Source: Haloarcula sebkhae (GTDB lineage: Archaea > Halobacteriota > Halobacteria > Halobacteriales > Haloarculaceae). Taken from it: a stretch of 48,820 nt of DNA. Positions 1 to 8,074 of the stretch are shown here, one piece after another (position 1 is the stretch's first letter; every line of letters begins with the position of its first letter). The notes under the pieces are model-generated. The model saw nothing but the letters and a program-made list of their open reading frames with translations. It searched no databases and had not been told where the DNA came from. A program made the translations under genes and the position numbers. Location of the stretch: the NCBI RefSeq assembly GCF_014647415.1, contig NZ_BMPD01000006.1, positions 164,181 through 213,000 of the forward strand, read 5' to 3'.

Positions 1-40
1 CTGGACTCGGGCCAATCGATGATCTGAATCGGATTCAAGG

Positions 41-165
41 GGGAAATGGAGCGAGGACCAGAACCCACCTACCGGTACGCAGTTGGTAACAAAAACAGTT
101 GTGATATCTGCTTGCAGTCTCTCGGTTCTGTGATTGCTGCACGGCTACGAACACGCTCTCGGAAG
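41..165 (+). repeat. Dispersed repeat, copy at left end
   Basis: This stretch matches the reverse strand of about 21785-21914. Shared strings include ATGGAGCGAGG, GCAGTTGGTAA and GTTGTGATATC in the same order and spacing, ending near a shared string around CTCTCGG. A third, more diverged copy lies at about 22097-22325. No protein reading frame is convincingly conserved among the copies. The repeat may continue to the left of the window. Confidence 0.6.
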
Positions 166-293
166 GGGTATGTCCAGTCGACTGTCAGCGAGCACGTCAC
201 AATTACGATACTCCTTCGGAGGAAATTCCGGAGCGACTCCCAAACTGACTGCCACCCCGTCTGCTGTATCGGGAGTGGCACTTCTCTTCTGGG

Positions 294-800
294 CTAGTCC
301 CACTCAGAAACCAATTCAACCATAGAACTGAGATCAGATTCTATCTGGGAGTATTCGGTTGGGTCCCAGTCGAATCGCTCTTCGACACCGGCATCAGTGA
401 ACCGAAGAGACGCACAGACACTGCGGCTCCGGTCGTGCTGGAGGAGCGCTAGCGCGTAGGCGAGCATCTGGGGGCGATAGTGTTCAGCTAATCCGGCACT
501 CGAGGCTTCCGAGAGGTCGTTCGTTTTGTAGTCGATAATACGGTAGCTGCCGGGGGTGACAAGCAATCGGTCGATATCACCAACAATCCGCGAGTCATCA
601 AGCCGGGCAACGACGGAATACTCATCGTAGGTGGCTTGGAGTTGTGTGTTGGCCTCTACGCGGTCTACAAATTCGACTGCATCTCCAGCGTGCTCGACAG
701 CATCACGGAGGTCTGTTTCCGTCGGTTCTTCGCGACGAGTTTCGATTCGTTCTTCGAGCTGTTCGAGACGCTCCTGTTGGCCACGGATTGCGATATCCAT
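294..800 (-). pseudogene. C-terminal fragment of UvrD/AddA-type helicase-nuclease
   Basis: The product is 168 residues and looks like the RecB-family PD-(D/E)XK nuclease tail of a large haloarchaeal UvrD/Rep-type helicase. The nuclease core is visible: GDIDRLL supplies the first acidic residue, RIIDYKTN supplies the D-x-K signature, and PQMLAYALAL matches the downstream Q-x-x-x-Y helix. An acidic coiled segment (QQERLEQLEERIE) precedes it. The same frame stays open upstream to about position 893 and still reads family-like (ALEEYAQAERERIESF), then diverges, so the helicase part of roughly a thousand residues is missing. I interpret this as a truncated remnant. A free-standing nuclease is possible because the catalytic residues remain, but the ATG at 800 lies within the family sequence and is not a natural start. 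Confidence 0.6.
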
Positions 801-1135
801 GTCCGAGCCGGCGTCGGCTTTGCGCTCGTACTCCTCGATGAAGGACTCGATCCGTTCTCGTTCCGCCTGTGCGTACTCCTCGAGAGCAGGTGAGCCTCGG
901 CGTGTCGACGAACGGAAGGAGTTTGAGTCCGACCTCTCAGTGGTCGTCCTCGCGAAATCCGTCTTCCTACAGAGGGACCGTTTCTACGGTCGAAACGTTT
1001 CCTTCGTTTCCGACTCTATACCTGATGCCGAGATAGAGGCACAGATATATGACACTCTTTTGGAGCCCTCAGAACACCGAGGGCTGCTAAGCGCCTACCC
1101 GTTCAGTGCCACGCTCGTCGAGGGTGACGGCCCTG

Positions 1136-1948
1136 TCAAAGGGTGGTCGACTTCCGACCTATCTCGTTGTCTTCGATCGCGATGACATCCTTCGCTACGA
1201 GATGTTCGAGAGCCTCGTCTACGTCCTCGGGAGAAAGGTCGACCGCGGCTTTCAATTCTGCCCGGGAGATCGACTCGTCGAAGGCCTGCAACACTTCGAG
1301 CTCCCGGTACACGCGTTCGGTGATTTCGGAGACCCGCTCGGCCAAGGGCGTCGAGATGTTGTGCTGCTCTTCGAGTTCCAGTAGCGCCTGGTTCGCGTGG
1401 GTGACGAACAGCTCCTGTCCCAGCAAGTCGATCTGCTGCTCCAGTTCGTCCTCGATAACGTCGAAATCGAGTTCGGTCTGCACGAGGGCGAACATGTCCT
1501 CAATGTCGTCTGTCCGCCCGGCGACCGACTTGAACAGGAAGATGTCCTCGGCACTGACCAGCGCGACCGACAGCCTCCCGGCGTCGAGATCGGTTTCGCT
1601 CCGCCGGCGCATCCCCTCCGAGAGGACGAGCTTGTCGATCACCTGTTGGTTGAAAATGTCGATACGACACCCGTCGTCGTTCTCGAGGATCCGCTGCGCT
1701 CCGAGGTCGCCGTACTCCTCTCCGGGCTCTTTGACGATGTCGTACCCGTTGTCCAGCAAGACTGCCTGTAGCACTCGAAGCTCGTCGCCGCTGCTAACGA
1801 TGAGGTCGATGTCCTTAGTGGCGTTCTTGAGACCACGGAACGACATCGCACCGCCGCCGATCAGATAGACAGTCAGTTCAGTTTCGAGTTGCCTGCCCAC
1901 CCGTCGCAGTTCAGACTCGATGTACTCGCTGTCGAACCGCCGCCTCAT
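1136..1948 (-). CDS. Nucleotidyltransferase (AbiEii/DUF6036-like)
   Basis: The protein has 270 residues. A nucleotidyltransferase-fold core is visible at residues 29-51: a glycine-rich GGGAMS loop at about 31-36, then KDIDLIV at 45-51 whose D-x-D pair would bind metal. RIDIF at about 96-100 fits the third acidic position. A helical C-terminal region of about 100 residues, including EAL/AELKAAV segments, may be winged-helix. The start ATG overlaps the last four bases of the upstream winged-helix gene, so the two are almost certainly translated together. The order, regulator first and nucleotidyltransferase second, is that of AbiE-type toxin-antitoxin pairs. The family assignment is firm; the toxin role is inferred from context. 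Confidence 0.8.
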   Translation of the reverse strand: MRRRFDSEYIESELRRVGRQLETELTVYLIGGGAMSFRGLKNATKDIDLIVSSGDELRVLQAVLLDNGYDIVKEPGEEYGDLGAQRILENDDGCRIDIFNQQVIDKLVLSEGMRRRSETDLDAGRLSVALVSAEDIFLFKSVAGRTDDIEDMFALVQTELDFDVIEDELEQQIDLLGQELFVTHANQALLELEEQHNISTPLAERVSEITERVYRELEVLQAFDESISRAELKAAVDLSPEDVDEALEHLVAKDVIAIEDNEIGRKSTTL

Positions 1949-2865
1949 ACTGTCACCCCGTATTCGTCGGCGAGCTCACGGAACTCCTCCCACCGCGGAA
2001 GGCGTCCCGACCGACTTTCTCCCTCAGTATCGAGGTATTCGAGGAGGGTCGACACCTGTTCGTCGACCTCGTACTTTTGCGCGGCTTGGAGTACTTCGTC
2101 GCGGTCGATTGCCGTCTCGCTGAGCAAGAGGAGGCAGTAGGACTGCGAGCGCGTTCCGTCATCGATTACAAGCATATGACAACACAACTCCGGCGGCGAT
2201 ACCTCATCGATCGACTCCGAGTACAGGTAGTACCGACGCTGACGAGCCATCAACGGGAGGTCGTACGCTTGGAACAATTCTGGCCCCGTCAGGTGGAACG
2301 CATCTTCCTCGATATCGGTGCGGGTCTGGACGAGAAACTCGTCCAGCGATTCCCAGAGAATTGTGAACGACTCCGTGTGGTCCTCGATGCGGTGTCTGTG
2401 CCGCAAATGCGCAAACTCATGGGCCACGGTAGATAGCTCCTCGAAGTCGTCGTTGAGCCTGTACTTTCCGTCCGACTTGTATATCATCCCGCGGTTCTCC
2501 AACGGGGACAACGACCGATGTACCGTGCTTCGATGAACGCCGGCTTGTTCCGCGAGTTGGCTGGCACTCGCCGGCGACTGCAGGCAGTACAGAATCCGTA
2601 GCGTTGCGCCGCCGAGCAATTCGGGAAACGGGATGTGGGTGTACTGTTGGACGAAACCGTCGAACAGTTCTATGGCTCGGGCATCTGACCGATTGATCTG
2701 CTTTTGCTTTCCCTCACGGCTGGTGTGAATCAGTCCCTTCGACTCCATTCGGATAACGAGTTCGGACACGTAACTACGACTCCGGTTTAGTTCCTCGGCG
2801 AGTCCCGAAACTGTCGACTTTCCTTGCAGGGCTTCCAGCGCCCGAAGCTCTGCCTCAGTGTACAC
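1945..2865 (-). CDS. Tandem winged-helix DNA-binding protein (antitoxin-like partner)
   Basis: This 306-residue protein has two helix-turn-helix segments. The first spans residues 13-55 (STVSGLAEELNRSRSYVSEL), the MarR/TrmB style of winged helix. The second spans about 88-137 (ASQLAEQAGVHRSTVHRSL). The C-terminal half is acidic and unrecognised. It is the first gene of a two-gene operon whose second gene overlaps by four bases and encodes a nucleotidyltransferase. An AbiEi-like antitoxin or autorepressor role fits the arrangement but is inferred. The intergenic DNA just upstream is AT-rich (TATTTACGAAGTAAATATAA around 2874-2893), containing a palindromic TTTACNNNGTAAA that may be its operator. 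Confidence 0.75.
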   Translation of the reverse strand: MYTEAELRALEALQGKSTVSGLAEELNRSRSYVSELVIRMESKGLIHTSREGKQKQINRSDARAIELFDGFVQQYTHIPFPELLGGATLRILYCLQSPASASQLAEQAGVHRSTVHRSLSPLENRGMIYKSDGKYRLNDDFEELSTVAHEFAHLRHRHRIEDHTESFTILWESLDEFLVQTRTDIEEDAFHLTGPELFQAYDLPLMARQRRYYLYSESIDEVSPPELCCHMLVIDDGTRSQSYCLLLLSETAIDRDEVLQAAQKYEVDEQVSTLLEYLDTEGESRSGRLPRWEEFRELADEYGVTV

Positions 2866-2875
2866 TGTGTTGCAT

Positions 2876-2888
2876 ATTTACGAAGTAA
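2876..2888. promoter_or_regulatory. Possible operator palindrome upstream of winged-helix gene
   Basis: An inverted repeat, ATTTACGAAGTAAAT when extended by one base each side, lies about ten bases before the start codon of the winged-helix gene. Its position inside an AT-rich promoter suggests autoregulation by that protein. This is inferred from position and symmetry only. Confidence 0.35.
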
Positions 2889-3059
2889 ATATAAATAAAT
2901 TCGGTGTTTTGCAACACCAGAGCGTCAATCGAGCGACGGTAGAGAAGCACCCTTCCCATCGGTGCGGAGAGTCATATATCATCTCGAACCAGCCACACCG
3001 CTTAGTTGATAGGGAAAAGCGAACCGGGAACGTCTGGCAATCCGGGCGTTCAACCTCGG

Positions 3060-3296
3060 TTAGCAGGTCACGTCTTCGGCTGGGTCAGGAACGGTCTTGG
3101 ATATTTGTAGCGCCCACAGCCCGGACTCCTTCTGTTCGACGGCCACCCGTGGCAGTGCCGAGGTAAGATCTTCGAGAGCTCCGCTGACATCGTCCGGGCG
3201 GGTGTCAGTTACGAGATGGAGCGACTCACCGAGAGCGAGTGCGCCGACCGTCCCCGCGCCCGCCGCGGTCAGGAAGTCGCGCCGTGACAGCTGCAC
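3060..3296 (-). CDS. Short Tat-signal protein
   Basis: The product has 78 residues and opens with a twin-arginine signal: SRRDFL followed by an alanine-rich hydrophobic stretch (TAAGAGTVGALALG). The remaining 50 residues show no recognised domain and end in VTC. Export through the Tat system is well supported by the signal, the usual route for haloarchaeal secreted proteins. The short length suggests either a small exported protein or the 5' remnant of a longer gene. It stands alone between a regulator operon and a UspA gene on the same strand. Confidence 0.5.
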   Translation of the reverse strand: MQLSRRDFLTAAGAGTVGALALGESLHLVTDTRPDDVSGALEDLTSALPRVAVEQKESGLWALQISKTVPDPAEDVTC

Positions 3297-3469
3297 CGGT
3301 TATCACTCCGTTGGACAGCGCGTATTTGCATACGTGGGACCCACGCTTTGCTAAGTGAACGATACCACAGGTCTCAATTGGTGAGACAGAGTGCGAAGAT
3401 ATTCGGCGAAAAAGCGTCCAAAGACGCGCTTCTGTTTTCAATACTTGTTTTGCTGAACGACTGTCGTTC

Positions 3470-3979
3470 CTATTCCGGGAGATAAAAATCGGATTTCGGC
3501 TGTCTGTGCGGGGACGTGTTCCTGAGCTTGGCGATCTTGGACGGGTTGCGATGTCGAACGATGACAACGTCGTAGGCATCGTCCGAGGCAATCGACCCGC
3601 CAACACTGCTGATGCTTGTAACGAGATGACCGGCGTTTTCGCTTCCGATGAATACCATTGAGGCGTCTTCTCTCTTGGCCATCTTACGGATAGCTTTCGC
3701 TACAGCCCCAGCCGGCGCGTATCGATCTACGACTGTATGGCGGAAATCCGAACTCGGACACAGGTCCATCACCTGTTCATGCAGTGAGGTGACGACCGTC
3801 TCCAGATCGAAGTCCTCGTTCGGCCCGATCCAGTCGTGTTCCCGAGCGTACTTGGCATTCCCATCCCGGATAACACTGACGGCCAGCACATCCTCTTCGA
3901 AGACAGTGCCGAACTCCGTCGCCCGGACGAGTGCTGCCTCGGCTAGTTCGGAACCGTCGAACGGGACAACGAGGGTCAT
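3470..3979 (-). CDS. Universal stress protein, UspA family
   Basis: The 169-residue UspA-fold protein starts with MTLVVPFDGSELAEAAL, the usual first strand and the start of the nucleotide-proximal region. I chose the ATG at 3979 because this strand is always N-terminal in the family; an ATG 42 bases further upstream would add an unrelated leader. The middle contains DRYAPAGAVAKAIRKMAK and SMVFIGSENAG, the latter matching the family's strand before the ATP-binding glycine segment, but the classic G-x2-G-x9-G-S/T signature is degenerate. It ends in a 25-residue polar tail. The role is probably stress-linked nucleotide sensing; partner unknown. Confidence 0.8.
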   Translation of the reverse strand: MTLVVPFDGSELAEAALVRATEFGTVFEEDVLAVSVIRDGNAKYAREHDWIGPNEDFDLETVVTSLHEQVMDLCPSSDFRHTVVDRYAPAGAVAKAIRKMAKREDASMVFIGSENAGHLVTSISSVGGSIASDDAYDVVIVRHRNPSKIAKLRNTSPHRQPKSDFYLPE

Positions 3980-4108
3980 ATGCTGACTAGCGGAGCAGCA
4001 GACAAGTAGCACGCCGTCCATTCTTACAACGCGAGAAGACGGCGCCAGAATCTAAGAGCCAGTACCGAACCTATACCCGAGAAAACCCGCACGTAGAACG
4101 GTAGTCCA

Positions 4109-5371
4109 TCAACTCCCAAGTGACAACCGTTCGTCGCCCATTCGCTTGCCCTGCGCAACGAGACGCGCTCCGTAGTTGGTCCGGGCATCATCCCAGGACG
4201 CCAGTGCGTCTCCAAGGGAACTGTGGCGGTCGAGAGCAGCCTTGAGTTCAACAGCATCACTCGCCGCCTTCGAAGTGCCAGCGGCCGTGTGCGGGCGGGC
4301 GACGAACGCCGCATCACCGAGCAGACAGACTCTATCGACTGTCATCTGGGGGATTTGCAGGTCGTAAATCGCCTGCACGAAGGGGGCTGCCGTTGTTGCA
4401 ACGAGGTCGGTAAACACGGGCGGCAGTATCTCGGCTGCCCGCTCGCGCTGGCGAGTTTCGACTGGGCCTCGGAGTTGCCCCGGCGACACGCTGAACTGCT
4501 GGCTTGCTCCTGTTGTGTCGGTGAAGATCGTCTCATGCTCTCGCCCGGAGAGCGTATCGTACCAGACCCAGTTGAGACGGCGGTCACCGGAAGCGGTGCT
4601 GCCGTCTTCGCCAGGGATGAAGTACGCAAGAATGAGCATTTGTTCCCCCTGATAAAAGATGAAACGGCCATCGAACGCGTCGACAACTGTGTCCGACAGG
4701 TCCGCTTCCGGGACGACACCACGCCAGGCGACGTAGTCAGCAAACTCCGGGTCGGTGTCGGGAAACAGTTGCGCCCGGGCTGTAGACCGCCCGCCGTCGG
4801 CAGCGACGACCAAGTCGGCGGTGGTCCGATCCCCGTCGGCGAATCTAACCGTGCCGTCTGTGGCCCTGACGCCCGTGACAGTCCGACCGGTGTGGTACCG
4901 TTCGTCCGGGAACGCCGCTCGCAACTGCCGATAGACGGCGTCCCAGGAGGTGAAAACCATTGAATCTGGTGTTGATGTCCGTACATCGCCGTCAGCGGTC
5001 AGAAAGCGCCGCTCACTGGCTCGGGTGGTTATGCGCGCTGGGTCGACGATGTCGTGGTGCGAGAGGAACCGGCGGATTGACTGCTGGGCGACGATGCCGC
5101 CGCCGCGACTTCGCAGGTCGCCGGCCGATTGTTCGGCGATAGTTACCTCGTGGCCTGCACTACCGAGAGCGATGCCGGTAAACAGGCCACCCATCGATCC
5201 GCCGGAGATAGTGACAGACAGGGAATCGGATGGCTCGTTGGCGAGGGCCTGAGACACGGCCTCTCTCAGCGCTTGCCGCATGAAAAGCCTCTGGTCCGAC
5301 GGATGCTGGTGGTCTGGCACAGGGACACCAGACGTAGGAACCGCTAACGAAGCTCGTTCCCTGTTTTCCAT
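4109..5371 (-). CDS. FAD-dependent monooxygenase
   Basis: This is a 420-residue flavoprotein hydroxylase. The dinucleotide-binding motif is GGSMGG at about 57-62 after a beta strand (LSVTIS). DLVVAADGGRSTAR near residue 190 is the DG motif, and CLLGDAAFVARPHTAAG near 350 is the GD motif that contacts the FAD ribityl. The overall pattern resembles 2,6-dihydroxypyridine 3-monooxygenase and related aromatic hydroxylases; the substrate cannot be read. An internal ATG at 5281 (MRQALREAV) is an alternative start and would shorten the unusual 50-residue leader. It is divergent from cetZ, with an inverted repeat directly before its start. Confidence 0.8.
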   Translation of the reverse strand: MENRERASLAVPTSGVPVPDHQHPSDQRLFMRQALREAVSQALANEPSDSLSVTISGGSMGGLFTGIALGSAGHEVTIAEQSAGDLRSRGGGIVAQQSIRRFLSHHDIVDPARITTRASERRFLTADGDVRTSTPDSMVFTSWDAVYRQLRAAFPDERYHTGRTVTGVRATDGTVRFADGDRTTADLVVAADGGRSTARAQLFPDTDPEFADYVAWRGVVPEADLSDTVVDAFDGRFIFYQGEQMLILAYFIPGEDGSTASGDRRLNWVWYDTLSGREHETIFTDTTGASQQFSVSPGQLRGPVETRQRERAAEILPPVFTDLVATTAAPFVQAIYDLQIPQMTVDRVCLLGDAAFVARPHTAAGTSKAASDAVELKAALDRHSSLGDALASWDDARTNYGARLVAQGKRMGDERLSLGS

Positions 5372-5375
5372 TGTA

Positions 5376-5393
5376 CCTCATCATGCGATGAGG
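5376..5393. promoter_or_regulatory. Inverted repeat in the divergent promoter region
   Basis: Two perfect 7-base arms, CCTCATC and GATGAGG, are separated by four bases and lie 5 bases before the monooxygenase start codon and about 60 bases before cetZ. It could be a DNA operator or a hairpin in the 5' leader of the monooxygenase transcript. Confidence 0.45.
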
Positions 5394-5420
5394 TTCCGGT
5401 GGGGCCTCGTACCGAGTCGG

Positions 5421-5430
5421 ATTATTAATA
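5421..5430. promoter_or_regulatory. TATA-like element for cetZ
   Basis: ATTATTAATA is centred about 27 bases before the ATG at 5454, the spacing expected for a leaderless haloarchaeal transcript. It is nearly symmetric and could also serve the divergent monooxygenase. Confidence 0.5.
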
Positions 5431-5453
5431 TCAGTCTACACTAAATGCGACGT

Positions 5454-6560
5454 ATGCGAGTCGCGGCAGTCGGAATCGGTGGTGCTGGAGGCCGGATCGT
5501 CGAGCGGCTGTGGCAGGACAACGACCGCCGCGAGACAACGTATCTCGGCGCGGCCTGTGCCCTCGACACGGACACCGAAGCACTCACTGAACTCGACGCA
5601 CTCCCGAATGACCGTCGGCACACCTTCGGACTCTCCGAAACAAACGGGAGCGGAACGAACGGTGACCGGACGAACGGTGCCGCCGCCATCGAAGACGAAC
5701 GGCTCGAAGTGCGCCGGGCAATAGACGAATTGGCTACGAGCGATATCGACGCCATCGTCCTCGTGGCCGGGCTTGCGGGCGGAACTGGCAGCGGTGCCAC
5801 GGCCCACGTTGCCGATGCACTCAGAGAGGTCTACACGATCCCAGTCTACTGTCTGTCGGTGTTGCCCGCCGGCAGAGACGACGAAGCAGCCGCGAACACC
5901 ATCCAAGCACTTCGAGCGCTCGAAGCGACCGTCGATGGGCAGATACTGTTCGACAACGAAGCGTGGCTCGGGAGCGGGCAGACAGTCGATGGGGCCGCCG
6001 AGACACTGAACGAGACGGTCGTGACGCGGCTGGGGGCGCTGTTCGCAGCAGGTGAGGCGACGGCATCTGAGGCAGTCGGCCAGAGTGTCGTCGACGCCAG
6101 CGAAATAATCAACACCCTCTCAGACTCGGGCTTCACGGCGCTTGGCTACGCCAGTCAGGACCTGCAATCGGCCGACGGCGGCGGTGACGGGACAGTCATA
6201 GACCAGCTCAAGAACCGTTTTCTCGGCGACAACTCAGACGACGTCGACGAAATCGAGGCATACAACGCCGTCGAGACGACACTTCGCCGAGCGGTCCGTG
6301 GCAAACTGACGGCCCAGTGCGAGCTGGACTCGGTCGATAGAGCCCTGGCCGTGTTTGCCGGGCCGCCCGCGTGGTTGATCCGGGATGCCGTTACCGACGG
6401 GCGGCGATGGCTCACGGAGGAACTCCAGTCACCAGAGGTGCGAAGCGGCGATATGCCGACGCCCGGTCGAAACACGTTGTCGGTTCTGGTCGTACTCAGC
6501 GGCGTTTCAGAACTGCCGCGGCTGGTGGAACTCAAAACATTGGCCGACGAATCGGAATGA
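5454..6560 (+). CDS. cetZ: CetZ, tubulin/FtsZ-superfamily GTPase
   Basis: This cytoskeletal GTPase has 368 residues. The N-terminal GIGGAGG at about residues 7-13 is the T1 nucleotide loop and AGGTGSG at about 108-114 is the tubulin signature (T4) loop. VVDASEIINTL near residue 210 is the probable T7 region that completes GTP hydrolysis in the neighbouring subunit. An insertion rich in N, G and T (SETNGSGTNGD, residues about 61-75) lengthens the loop before the signature helix. CetZ proteins control haloarchaeal cell shape and motility; most species have several paralogs and which one this is cannot be told here. I chose ATG 5454 over 5445 because of the TATA spacing and because the family starts right at the first strand. 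Confidence 0.88.
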   Translation: MRVAAVGIGGAGGRIVERLWQDNDRRETTYLGAACALDTDTEALTELDALPNDRRHTFGLSETNGSGTNGDRTNGAAAIEDERLEVRRAIDELATSDIDAIVLVAGLAGGTGSGATAHVADALREVYTIPVYCLSVLPAGRDDEAAANTIQALRALEATVDGQILFDNEAWLGSGQTVDGAAETLNETVVTRLGALFAAGEATASEAVGQSVVDASEIINTLSDSGFTALGYASQDLQSADGGGDGTVIDQLKNRFLGDNSDDVDEIEAYNAVETTLRRAVRGKLTAQCELDSVDRALAVFAGPPAWLIRDAVTDGRRWLTEELQSPEVRSGDMPTPGRNTLSVLVVLSGVSELPRLVELKTLADESE

Positions 6561-6885
6561 GACGGCCCGTTAGATTCTCGCGTTAATACACGCTAGCTTC
6601 AGCAAATGATCGTGGGGCGGCGACCATGCGGGTGGAACTGTCGAGTGGCAACCGTCCGTGCAGCTACAAGTCAACTGACAACCACGGACTCTACCAGTCG
6701 CGACTTTCTTCGCTCGCATCGTCTGACCTTCGAAGGCAAGTCGATGGAGTGTCCCAGTTTAGCGATGGCCGGAGACAGCCTCTCGGCCCGTGCCGTGTCG
6801 TACTTTTGATCGAGTCTCGTGAGGCTGGAGTCAGGCGGCTCGAAGTACGGAAAAACGAGATCAAGGCAGATTTCACTCAAATAGA
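6561..6885. other. Intergenic region with no confident gene
   Basis: Open frames occur on both strands (an 88-residue frame on the plus strand, 6626-6892, and a 69-residue frame on the minus strand), but neither shows a domain, consistent GC-rich third positions or a plausible start context. I do not call a gene. Confidence 0.5.
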
Positions 6886-6892
6886 TTTATAA
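6886..6892 (+). promoter_or_regulatory. TATA element of the acetamidase gene
   Basis: TTTATAA is followed 27 bases later by the start codon, so the mRNA is probably leaderless. Confidence 0.6.
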
Positions 6893-6918
6893 GTGACAGT
6901 TTTCAACGAAATCGTACG

Positions 6919-7830
6919 ATGGCACGGACTGTCATATCATACAAAGATGGCCATGTCTACGAGTTCGCTCCGAATATGGAACCGCTGTATACGGCTGCAG
7001 ACGGGGAATCACTCACGTTTGAAACCATCGATAGCCTGAACAAAGCCGTTCAGTCAGACGCTGATCTGATGGATGCGATCCCTGAAGAAGTGAATGCGGC
7101 TACGGGGCCGGTCGCTGTTGAGGGAGCCACACCCGGCGATGTCCTCAAGATTGAGATCGAAGACGTACGAGTCAACGAGGACTTGGGTCGCGTAATTACG
7201 GCACCGGGGTTTGGACTCCTCCAGGATCACGAAAACATCGAACACCCAGCGACGCGCGTGACGGAGATAACCAACGACGGTACGTCACTCTCGTTCAAGG
7301 ATATGGAGATCCCAGTTGACCCTGTCATCGGGACCATTGGCGTGGCAACATCTGAGGAAGCGATGTCGACCTTGACGCCACACGACCACGGCGGAAATCT
7401 CGATACGACGGATATGACCACCGGGACGACAGCCTATTTTCCGGTGTTCCAAGACGGTGCGATGTTAGCGATGGGTGATTCGAAGGCTGCGATGGCAGAC
7501 GGTGAAATGTGTGGTACTGGTGCCGAAATCGGAACCGAAATCGACGTCACCGTCTCAGTAATCGCGGACGCTGCTGTCGACCTTGAGCGCCCACTCGTCG
7601 ACACTGGTGACGCGTGGAAGACGGTTGCAAGTGCCGAAACGATGGAAGATGCGGTCAAGATGGCAAACGAGGACCTCATCGAATTACTCGCTGCCGAACA
7701 CGATTACACGCTGACCGACGCTTACCTCTTTTCGAGCCTCGTTGGCGGCCTCGAAATCAGCCAAGTCGTCGACCCACTCGTTACTGTGCGCAACTCGATT
7801 CCGAACGAATATCTCTCAAATCCGTTCTAA
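6919..7830 (+). CDS. Acetamidase/formamidase family protein
   Basis: The 303-residue protein belongs to the FmdA/AmdA family of zinc-dependent short-chain amide hydrolases. Typical features are GATPGDVLKIEI (about residues 73-84), the HDHGGNLDTTDM segment near 155-166 with metal-binding His/Asp and the family's G-G-N-x-D motif, PVFQDGAMLAMGDSKAAMADGEMCGTG in shorter pieces (FQDGAMLAMGD, then DGEMCGTG) near 180-205, and a C-terminal Ile/Ser-rich segment before PNEYL. The likely reaction is release of ammonia from formamide or acetamide, supplying nitrogen. It is monocistronic, with its own TATA element and a leaderless start. Substrate choice is not visible in the sequence. Confidence 0.88.
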   Translation: MARTVISYKDGHVYEFAPNMEPLYTAADGESLTFETIDSLNKAVQSDADLMDAIPEEVNAATGPVAVEGATPGDVLKIEIEDVRVNEDLGRVITAPGFGLLQDHENIEHPATRVTEITNDGTSLSFKDMEIPVDPVIGTIGVATSEEAMSTLTPHDHGGNLDTTDMTTGTTAYFPVFQDGAMLAMGDSKAAMADGEMCGTGAEIGTEIDVTVSVIADAAVDLERPLVDTGDAWKTVASAETMEDAVKMANEDLIELLAAEHDYTLTDAYLFSSLVGGLEISQVVDPLVTVRNSIPNEYLSNPF

Positions 7831-8074
7831 CTATCGCAGCGAATCAGCCCTGTTGGTACTTGGCGGGACGACAATTTCAATGGGGACACTCATCTGGATA
7901 GTGGATCTCTACTCGCCCTGCTACCGGTATTCCGCAAACTAGTGGCGCTGAACCCGGTGTACACCGCTACACGACCTCGCGACCTTCCAGAACCAACACC
8001 TCTGCTATCGGCCCCCTGACAAGAAGCTACAAACGGTATTCACTTCTATGCCCCGCTGGAATCGGTTCCGAAAG

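Noticed and set aside
1143-1868. Plus-strand frame of 241 codons
   Set aside because: Ser-rich shadow of the nucleotidyltransferase gene.
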